Assembly: GCF_017868775.1 (NCBI RefSeq)
Contig: NZ_CP053381.1
Location: 3,906,001-3,970,000 of the forward strand
Source of the DNA: Billgrantia sulfidoxydans
GTDB lineage: Bacteria > Pseudomonadota > Gammaproteobacteria > Pseudomonadales > Halomonadaceae
Length of the DNA stretch: 64,000 bases
Reading direction: 5' to 3'
This document shows, piece after piece, positions 18,492 to 25,226 of the stretch. Both the position numbers and the translations under genes were made by a program. The notes below the pieces were generated by a model that searched no databases, was not told the DNA's origin, and saw only the letters and a list, made by a program, of their open reading frames with translations. Every line of letters begins with the position of its first letter. The first letter of the stretch is position 1.

Positions 18492-20808
18492 ATCCGCCTC
18501 ACACGCTGGCACCGCTACGGACCCACCCCTCACCAGGCGGCATTGGCTGCACCGTCTCGTCGAACCCGGCATCCTCTTCATGGGCCTCGCCCTGCTGGCG
18601 CTGGCAGCCATCTGGCTGGTCACGTGGAACCTGACTGCACGGGAGCAGTCGGCTGCCGACCGCCGGGCGGCGGTACTGGCCGCGGACATGGCGGAGACCT
18701 ACGAGGCCCAGGTCGTCCGGGCGCTGCGCGAGATCGATACCACCCTCAAGCTGGTGCGCTACAGTCTCGACGAACGCCCGCCGCAGGCCGTCCTGGATGA
18801 ACTGAGCCAGCAGGACATGCTCCCCCCGACCCTGCTGTTCGAGGTCCGCCTGAGCGATGCCGAGGGCAACGTCGTCGCCAGCACGCACGGACCCTCGCGC
18901 ACGGATGACACGACACCCGTTGCTGGGCAGGAGGGCCTGAGGGTCGAGCTTCACCATCAGGCCGCGTCCGCGCAGGACAGCAGGCTGGCCTTCCACCGAA
19001 GCCTGTCTGAAAACGGGCAGCAAGCGCCAGGCTGGGTATCCGTGCTCGTCAGCGCAGAGTACTTCGTCAGCGGCTACGAGCCGAAAACGCTGGAAAAACA
19101 AGGGGTACTGGCCCTGGCAGGGGAAGAGGGCATTTTTCTGGTTCGCCGTACCGGCGAAACGGTGCATACGGGTGAACAGATCGACTATGCGCGCCTTCTG
19201 GAAGGCAATAGCGGCCTCGACGAGCCCGCCCGGGTAAGCATCAGCGGATGGGACGGCGTGCCGCGTTACCTGGTGGCCAGGCCCCTGTTCGAGTTTCCGA
19301 TCGCCATCGTCGTCGGTCTCTCCCAGGACGAGCAGATGGCCGCCGCCGCTGCGCTTCGGCACACCTACTATTGGCGCGCGGTGCTGGTCAGCATCGTTGC
19401 GCTCGCCGTGCTGACACTGCTCGGCCGGCTGAGCTGGAAGCTGCGCAGGGCACAGGCCAGGGTACTCGAAGAGCGCCTGGACCACGCCAGGCGTGCCGAA
19501 TATCTTGCCTTCCACGACAACCTGACGGGGCTGCCGAACCGAGCCTACTTCAGCCGTCTGTTGACCAAAGGGATGCAGCACGCTCGCCGCTACGACAAGC
19601 GGTTGACCCTGCTCTTTCTCGATCTGGACCGATTCAAGGCGATCAACGACTCGCTTGGCCACGACGCGGGCGATGAGCTGCTTCGGGAGGTCAGCCGGCG
19701 ACTTGGCCGCGCGGTACGGGAAAGCGACACCGTCGCTCGGCTGGGTGGTGACGAGTTCGTCATTCTGCTCCCGGAGATCACGGAGCCGAACCAGATCACC
19801 CAGGTTGCCGACAAGATCCTCGCCTCAGTCAGCACCCCTTTCACACTGGTGGGCCAGGAGTTTCGTATCACGGTCAGCATCGGCATTGCCCGCTATCCCG
19901 CCGATGGCGAGGATGAGCAAACCCTGATGAAGCACGCCGACGTGGCGATGTATCACGCCAAGGAGGAGGGCAAGAACAATGCCCAGTACTACTCCGAGCA
20001 GTTGAAGACAGACTCCTTGGAGCGACTGGCTCTGGAGTCGAGCCTGCGCAAGGCGCTGGAGCGTCAGGAGTTCCTGCTTTACTACCAGTCGAAGCTCGAC
20101 ATGGCCACCGGCCGCGTCATCGGCATGGAAGCACTGCTTCGCTGGCAACATCCCGAACTCGGGCTGATACTGCCCAAGCAGTTCATACCACTGGCGGAAG
20201 AAAATGGCCTCATTGTCCCCATCGGCCGCTGGGTCATCTACACGGCGTGCCGACAGAATGTCGCCTGGCAGAAGGCCGGCTTCCCGGCATTGAGCATGGC
20301 GGTCAATCTCTCGGCCCGTCAGTTCCTCGACGATGGTCTGCTCAGAGACATCAAGGGCGCGCTTCAGGCCAGCGGCATGGCCCCCGAGTTGCTCGAAGTG
20401 GAGATCACCGAGAGCATGATAATGCAGGACATGCCAAAAGCCGTCAGAGTCCTGCAGGAGCTGAGAGACATCGGTGTGCGCATCGCGATCGACGACTTCG
20501 GCACCGGCTACTCCTCGCTCTCCAAGCTGCAAGCGTTTCCTCTCGACACGATCAAGATAGACGGCTCGTTCATCCATGACCTTCTCGACAACGCCGGCGA
20601 CAGGAGCCTCACGGAGGCCATCATTGACCTCGGCAAGAACCTGGGTCTGACAGTCGTCGCCGAAGGCGTCGAGTCGGCAGCGCATGTGGAGTACCTGCGT
20701 CGCCATGCTTGCGACCAGATTCAGGGGTTTTACATGCACGAACCGCAGCCTGCAGACGAAGCTGTACTGTCATTGGCTAAGTGGTTCGACAATGAATCAA
20801 CTATTTAG
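18484..20808 (+). CDS. Membrane GGDEF-EAL protein with a periplasmic sensor domain
   Basis: Predicted c-di-GMP enzyme of about 774 aa. The start is uncertain: TTG at 18484 overlaps the upstream gene by 8 bases; an ATG at 18439 gives 789 aa with a longer overlap. One membrane helix (about 28-50) is followed by a periplasmic region of about 245 residues with a Cache-like look, a second helix (about 296-318), then GGDEF and EAL domains. RLGGDEF (about 421-425) is intact, with RESD five residues before it as an inhibitory I-site. EAL is intact in GMEALLRW (about 549), with ITES, DDFGTGYSSL and EGVES. The usual KIDRSF is KIDGSF. It may both make and degrade c-di-GMP. The operon implies control by the PstS-like partner. 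Confidence 0.85.
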   Translation: MIESASHAGTATDPPLTRRHWLHRLVEPGILFMGLALLALAAIWLVTWNLTAREQSAADRRAAVLAADMAETYEAQVVRALREIDTTLKLVRYSLDERPPQAVLDELSQQDMLPPTLLFEVRLSDAEGNVVASTHGPSRTDDTTPVAGQEGLRVELHHQAASAQDSRLAFHRSLSENGQQAPGWVSVLVSAEYFVSGYEPKTLEKQGVLALAGEEGIFLVRRTGETVHTGEQIDYARLLEGNSGLDEPARVSISGWDGVPRYLVARPLFEFPIAIVVGLSQDEQMAAAAALRHTYYWRAVLVSIVALAVLTLLGRLSWKLRRAQARVLEERLDHARRAEYLAFHDNLTGLPNRAYFSRLLTKGMQHARRYDKRLTLLFLDLDRFKAINDSLGHDAGDELLREVSRRLGRAVRESDTVARLGGDEFVILLPEITEPNQITQVADKILASVSTPFTLVGQEFRITVSIGIARYPADGEDEQTLMKHADVAMYHAKEEGKNNAQYYSEQLKTDSLERLALESSLRKALERQEFLLYYQSKLDMATGRVIGMEALLRWQHPELGLILPKQFIPLAEENGLIVPIGRWVIYTACRQNVAWQKAGFPALSMAVNLSARQFLDDGLLRDIKGALQASGMAPELLEVEITESMIMQDMPKAVRVLQELRDIGVRIAIDDFGTGYSSLSKLQAFPLDTIKIDGSFIHDLLDNAGDRSLTEAIIDLGKNLGLTVVAEGVESAAHVEYLRRHACDQIQGFYMHEPQPADEAVLSLAKWFDNESTI

Positions 20809-20971
20809 CCTGGCGCTATCAACTTCGACGTGAACGTGTCGCAAAAAGACGCTATGCTCCGCGACCGGGGGTCGCCACCGCCTCTTTTGACGCAAGCTTC
20901 AGCCAAGCGATTCATACCAAAGTCATAAGAAACTTGTCCTGGAACAAGTCCCACTCGTACGGAGGGCGCTC

Positions 20972-22303
20972 GTGAAGATCAGCGAGCCCGAGACTGCGCA
21001 TGGTAGCGCCGGCGTCGCCGCGGCCATGGCAGGCCCCCACGAAAGCAGCAGCGATCTCGACACGCTGCGAGCCAAGTTCTACCAGCTCTACATCGCCGTG
21101 GAGCAGAGTCCGGCCGCGACCGCGATCACCGATGCCGAGGGGCGCATCGAGTATGTCAACCGCCGCTTCCTGGAGGTGACCGGTTATTCACGCGAGGAGC
21201 TGATCGGCAGGACGCCGGCGATGATCCAATCGGGGCTGACGCCCGACAGCGTCTATCGCGACCTGTGGCAGACCCTGCGCAGCGGCCAGGTGTGGCGCGG
21301 CGAACTGCAGAACCGCAAGAAGAGCGGCGAACTCTACTGGGAAGCCGAGACCATCACGCCGGTGCGCGACGACACGGGCGCGATTGTGCGCTTCGTGGCG
21401 GTGAAAGAGGACATCACCGAGCGCAAGCGCCAGGAGGAGGAGCTGCGGCTGCTCGCCAGCGTATTCCAGACCGGCCAGGCCACCCTGATCACCGACCCGG
21501 AGATGCGCATCGAACGGGTCAACCAGGCCTTTACCGACATCACCGGCTACCTGCCCGAAGAGGTGATCGGCCACACGCCCCGCCTGTTCAAGTCCGGGCG
21601 TCATGACAAGCACTTCTATGCCCAGCTGTGGCAGGAGGTCCTCGACACCGGCCACTGGCAGGGCGAGATCTGGAACCGCAACAAGTACGGCGAGATCTAC
21701 CCGCTGTGGCAATCGATCACGGCCGTCAGTGACGAGGCCGGCAAGCTGCGCCACTTCATTGCCGTATTCCACAACATCGCCGAGCGCAAGCGCCTGGAGC
21801 AGGAGCTGGAACAGCAGGCCACCCGCGACCACCTGACCGGTGCGCACAACCGCCGCGCCTTCGACACCGCCATGCGCAAGGCGATCCGTCAGGCCGAGCG
21901 CAGCGACAACACCTTCTCACTGCTGCTGTTCGATATCGACCGGTTCAAGTCGATCAACGACCAGCATGGCCACGACACGGGGGATCTCATCCTCAAGCGC
22001 CTGGCCAGCCTGGTGGGCAAGACCCTGCGCAGCACCGACCTGCTGGCGCGCTGGGGCGGCGAGGAGTTCGCCATTCTGCTACAGGACACGACCATTCAGG
22101 GGGCGTCGATCTTCGCCGAGCGGCTGCGCCAGCAGGTGGCGGAGACACGCCTGCATGGGCTGGCCGTCACCATCAGCCTGGGCATTGCCGAGTACCACCG
22201 GGGCGAAAGCCCGGAAGAGGTGCTGGCCCGCGCCGATGGCGCCCTGTATCGGGCCAAGCGGGCGGGGCGCGACCGCGTCGGCATCGCCGATACCCACGCT
22301 TGA
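20972..22303 (+). CDS. PAS-PAS-GGDEF diguanylate cyclase
   Basis: A 443-aa soluble protein starting at GTG 20972, with GGAGGG five to ten bases upstream. Two PAS domains with PAC segments (about 35-160 and 160-285; each ends ERKR) precede a GGDEF domain. The active site is GGEEF (362-366) in RWGGEEFAILL, and RSTD five residues before it is a product-inhibition site. FDIDRFKSINDQHGHDTGD is the conserved metal/nucleotide segment. No membrane helix is visible. The PAS domains lack the LOV Cys motif, so it is not an obvious blue-light sensor; ligand unknown. It is separated from the preceding GGDEF-EAL gene by 163 bases with short inverted repeats and may have its own promoter. Confidence 0.9.
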   Translation: MKISEPETAHGSAGVAAAMAGPHESSSDLDTLRAKFYQLYIAVEQSPAATAITDAEGRIEYVNRRFLEVTGYSREELIGRTPAMIQSGLTPDSVYRDLWQTLRSGQVWRGELQNRKKSGELYWEAETITPVRDDTGAIVRFVAVKEDITERKRQEEELRLLASVFQTGQATLITDPEMRIERVNQAFTDITGYLPEEVIGHTPRLFKSGRHDKHFYAQLWQEVLDTGHWQGEIWNRNKYGEIYPLWQSITAVSDEAGKLRHFIAVFHNIAERKRLEQELEQQATRDHLTGAHNRRAFDTAMRKAIRQAERSDNTFSLLLFDIDRFKSINDQHGHDTGDLILKRLASLVGKTLRSTDLLARWGGEEFAILLQDTTIQGASIFAERLRQQVAETRLHGLAVTISLGIAEYHRGESPEEVLARADGALYRAKRAGRDRVGIADTHA

Positions 22304-22337
22304 GCGTGGCGGATTGGCCTCGAGCCGGCGCGGGAAG

Positions 22338-23918
22338 CTACAGCAGCGGCTCCAGCCAGGCGATCCGGCCCAGCATGGCCCCCAAACGACGCCAGAAACC
22401 GCCGGGCTCACGCCCGAACGACACCGTCTCCCCCTGCTGTTCCGTCAGCCAGCTGAGGCGCCCCTGCTCGTCCCGTTCGACCCGATAGCTCAGCGCCGGC
22501 GACTTGCCGAGTTCTGCCAGCGCCTCCAGCTCGGCGGCCAGACCCGGACTGGCGGCGAGCACGCCCACTTCGGTGTTCCACCACACCGAGCGAGGGTCGG
22601 CATTGGGCGAGCCGACGAACACGCGATCGCTGTCGATGCTGAGTGCCTTGATATGCAGGGCGGAGGCCGACGAGCCCACGCTGAAACCATCGTCGTCGAA
22701 TTCGCTCTCGGCACGCATTTCATAGAGCGCGACGCCGCTGTCGAGCAGCGCTCTACGGCGAACCTGGTAGGCGCCATGGACCAGCGGCACGTCGGTCGCT
22801 TCGAGGGAGTTGGTGAAGACCTCGACCTCGACACCCGATTCGGCCAGTTCCCTCAAGCGCTGCGTGCCAAGCTCGCCAGGCACGAAGTAGGCGGAGACGA
22901 TCGCCAGCCGCTCGCTCGGCTCACCGGCGCGCTCGAGCAGCTCCCCGGCCATGGTGCTGGCAAGCGCCGCGCGTCCACGCCAGGCCGGCTTGCCCGGCGG
23001 GTCCCACAGGGCGAAGCCCTCCCCCCAGTGCAGCCTGCCCACCAGCGGCCCCCGCTCGACATCGGCATAGCGCTGGCGAAGATCGGCGAAGTAGGGCGAA
23101 TCGGCATTGGCCTCGACCCATTCGTCGAGCGACGAGCGCAGCTCGCGCCAGGCCTCGTCTTCGGCACGATGGTAGCGGCCGATGGGCTGCGCCAGGCCAT
23201 GGTTCCAGTAGAGGTGAAAGCTGCGCGACAGCGGCTCCACCACGGGACCGAGCGTGATCAGGTCGAGGTCGGTGAAGTTGCGCGGCTCGCTGGCGCTGTA
23301 GTACTCGTCGCCCAGGTTGCGCCCGCCGACGATGGCCAGGGCGCCGTCGGCGATCCACAGCTTGTTGTGCATGCGCCGATGCTGCCGCGCCGCCTGCGGC
23401 GCCGAGGCCAGCACGCGGCCGATCAGCGTGTCGCGGCCGACACTCAGCGCATTGTAGACACGCACCTGGACGTTGGGATGGCTATCGAGCGCCGCCAGCT
23501 CCTGCCCTTGGCCCACGGCGCCCATGTCGTCGATCAGCAGGCGCACCTCGACTCCTCGGTCGGCGGCCGCCAAGAGACGCTGCAGCAGCAGCCGCGTCGT
23601 CAGGCCGTCTCCGATCAGGTAGGTCTGGATGTCGAGACGCCGATCGGCCTGCTCGCTGAGCAATACACGCAGGCTGAAGGCGTCCTGGCCGCTTGAGAGC
23701 AGGGCGAAGCCGCTCTTGCCAGAGCGGTCGGCGGCGCTCATCCGCACCCACTGCCCCAGCCAGGTGGCCTCGCTCTCCCCGGCGGACAGCAGCGACCCGT
23801 GCTCACGCGGCACCGGCGTGCCGGCGCACCCCGCCAGCAGCGAGGCCAGCAACCCGGACAGCGCCAGCAGCCACCAACCGCGGGCTCGATGCGAGCCGCC
23901 GAGTTCAGGGTTCGTCAT
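22338..23918 (-). CDS. Phospholipase D-family lipoprotein (cardiolipin synthase-like)
   Basis: A 526-aa protein with a lipoprotein signal peptide ending in LLAGC at about residue 30, so it is probably lipid-anchored to a periplasm-facing membrane. Two HKD motifs define the PLD superfamily: HNKLWIADGALAIVGGRN near residue 182 and HIKALSIDSDRVFVGSPN near residue 421. The family includes ClsC-type cardiolipin synthases and phosphatidyl-transferring enzymes; the substrate here is not known. Its start overlaps a small membrane protein gene by 14 bases. It is convergent with the PAS-PAS-GGDEF gene. Confidence 0.85.
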   Translation of the reverse strand: MTNPELGGSHRARGWWLLALSGLLASLLAGCAGTPVPREHGSLLSAGESEATWLGQWVRMSAADRSGKSGFALLSSGQDAFSLRVLLSEQADRRLDIQTYLIGDGLTTRLLLQRLLAAADRGVEVRLLIDDMGAVGQGQELAALDSHPNVQVRVYNALSVGRDTLIGRVLASAPQAARQHRRMHNKLWIADGALAIVGGRNLGDEYYSASEPRNFTDLDLITLGPVVEPLSRSFHLYWNHGLAQPIGRYHRAEDEAWRELRSSLDEWVEANADSPYFADLRQRYADVERGPLVGRLHWGEGFALWDPPGKPAWRGRAALASTMAGELLERAGEPSERLAIVSAYFVPGELGTQRLRELAESGVEVEVFTNSLEATDVPLVHGAYQVRRRALLDSGVALYEMRAESEFDDDGFSVGSSASALHIKALSIDSDRVFVGSPNADPRSVWWNTEVGVLAASPGLAAELEALAELGKSPALSYRVERDEQGRLSWLTEQQGETVSFGREPGGFWRRLGAMLGRIAWLEPLL

Positions 23919-24147
23919 CGTCGTCCGCCAGGCGTCGCGCCATGGTCTTGCGCGCCTTGTTGCGCCGATAGAGTCGGGCCAGCGCCAGGGCCAGCGCGAA
24001 CGCCACCATCACGGCCAGCGTCACTCCCTGCCAGGGACGGGCAGCCTCGCCTCCCAACATCGTCTCGAGCGTGATGATCAGGATGAAGCCCAGCGCCTGG
24101 CTGCCGATGGCCAGGGCGCGCAGGGGATCGAACGACTTGTGTGCCAT
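23905..24147 (-). CDS. Small two-helix membrane protein of unknown function
   Basis: An 80-aa protein with two hydrophobic segments (about 12-30 and 38-60), then a basic stretch (RLYRRNKARKTMARR) and an acidic end (DDDDEP). I do not recognise the family. It is translated just upstream of, and overlaps by 14 bases, the phospholipase D-like lipoprotein gene, so the two are probably co-expressed. ATG at 24147 is preceded by a GGGAG-containing sequence. It resembles nothing specific beyond short inner-membrane proteins. Confidence 0.6.
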   Translation of the reverse strand: MAHKSFDPLRALAIGSQALGFILIITLETMLGGEAARPWQGVTLAVMVAFALALALARLYRRNKARKTMARRLADDDDEP

Positions 24148-24191
24148 GGAGGGCTCCCGCCGGGTGACAGTGCTATCCGTGCGCAGTAGGC

Positions 24192-24220
24192 TTGCTCTGC
24201 TGACGTAGTAAGCGTATGCA
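24192..24220 (+). promoter_or_regulatory. Candidate promoter of the thioredoxin-like fusion gene
   Basis: TTGCTC (24192-24197) and TATGCA (24215-24220) with a 17-base spacer, 60 bases before the ATG at 24280. Confidence 0.35.
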
Positions 24221-24279
24221 AGTGAATGATTCTACCCGGTCTTGCCGTTTGCGCCGACCCCATTCTCGGAGCTGAGCCA

Positions 24280-25080
24280 ATGGACGCCTTCGCCCTGGGC
24301 CCCGTACTGATATCCGTCCCGCGCCTGTATGCCATCGGCTGCGCCCTGTTGCTGCTGCTTGCGGCCTGGCTGCTGCTGGGGCTGTCGTCGACGGCGCGGT
24401 CGCGCTGGTATAACGGCTTGCTGCTGGCCTGGCTGGCCGGCGCCCGCCTGGGTCATGTGGCGATGAATCTCGATGCCTATGCCGCTGCCCCGCTGGATGT
24501 GCTCAAGCTGTGGCAGCCGGGTTACCACGGCCTCTGGGGGCTGCTCGCGGCGTTGATCTGGAGCGGCTGGGCGCTGCGTGACCGGCTGCTCTCCATGATC
24601 GGCGCCATGGGCCTGACCATCGGCGCCTCGGCGCTGTGGCTGGTGCTGGTCACCCTGGCACCGCTGGGCGGCGACATGCCGCTGCGCGAGCTGCCCGACG
24701 TCACCCTGGAGAATCTCGACGGCGAGCCGGTCGAGCTGCAGGCACTGCGCGGCGATCGCGTAGTGGTCAACCTGTGGGCCACCTGGTGTCCGCCCTGCCT
24801 GCGCGAGATGCCACTGCTGGCCGAGGCCGACGAACGCGAGGGCGTCACCGTGGTGGTGATCAACCAGGGCGAGGAGCTGCTGCAGGTGGTGCGCTATCTC
24901 GATGAGCAAGGGCTGACCTTTCGCTACCCGCTACTCGATCCCCGCCAGGAGATGACGATGGCCTTCGAGTCACCGGGGCTGCCCACCACGGTGCTGTTCG
25001 ACCGCGAGGGGCGCGCGGTGGAGCGCCACGTGGGTGAGCTGTCGCGGGCGCAACTGGATGGCTGGCTGCAACGCTACTAG
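24280..25080 (+). CDS. Membrane protein: Lgt-like N-terminal half fused to a TlpA-like thioredoxin domain
   Basis: A 266-aa protein starting at ATG 24280, with GGAG eight bases upstream. Residues 1-125 hold about four membrane helices. Part of this region (GARLGHVAMNLDAYAAAPLDVLKLW) resembles the Lgt prolipoprotein diacylglyceryl transferase, but the Lgt GG-M-S-F-H-G-G-L-type catalytic segment is replaced by QPGYHGLWGLL, so transferase activity is unlikely. Residues about 130-266 form a TlpA/ResE-like thioredoxin fold with the redox motif WCPPC (about 168-172) and a cis-Pro in GLPTTVLF. The thioredoxin domain would face the periplasm and reduce disulfides. The electron source and substrate are unknown. 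Confidence 0.8.
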   Translation: MDAFALGPVLISVPRLYAIGCALLLLLAAWLLLGLSSTARSRWYNGLLLAWLAGARLGHVAMNLDAYAAAPLDVLKLWQPGYHGLWGLLAALIWSGWALRDRLLSMIGAMGLTIGASALWLVLVTLAPLGGDMPLRELPDVTLENLDGEPVELQALRGDRVVVNLWATWCPPCLREMPLLAEADEREGVTVVVINQGEELLQVVRYLDEQGLTFRYPLLDPRQEMTMAFESPGLPTTVLFDREGRAVERHVGELSRAQLDGWLQRY

Positions 25081-25124
25081 GAGAGGCCGCGCGCCCTACC
25101 ATTTCCCGCCTCTCTCCACCAGCC

Positions 25125-25153
25125 TTAAGCCATGACGGGCTTTGCGTTAGAAT
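25125..25153 (+). promoter_or_regulatory. Candidate rapA promoter
   Basis: TTAAGC (25125-25130) and TAGAAT (25148-25153) with a 17-base spacer, about 75 bases before the rapA start. Confidence 0.4.
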
Positions 25154-25226
25154 CGCCCGCCCTGCTGATGGCGGAGCTGTCTCCGCCGATAGCATGCGCA
25201 CCCTGTTCCGCATCGACCGAGGCATC

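Noticed and set aside
20972..22303. LOV blue-light domain in the PAS-PAS-GGDEF protein
   Set aside because: Neither PAS domain has the GxNCRFLQ flavin-Cys motif.
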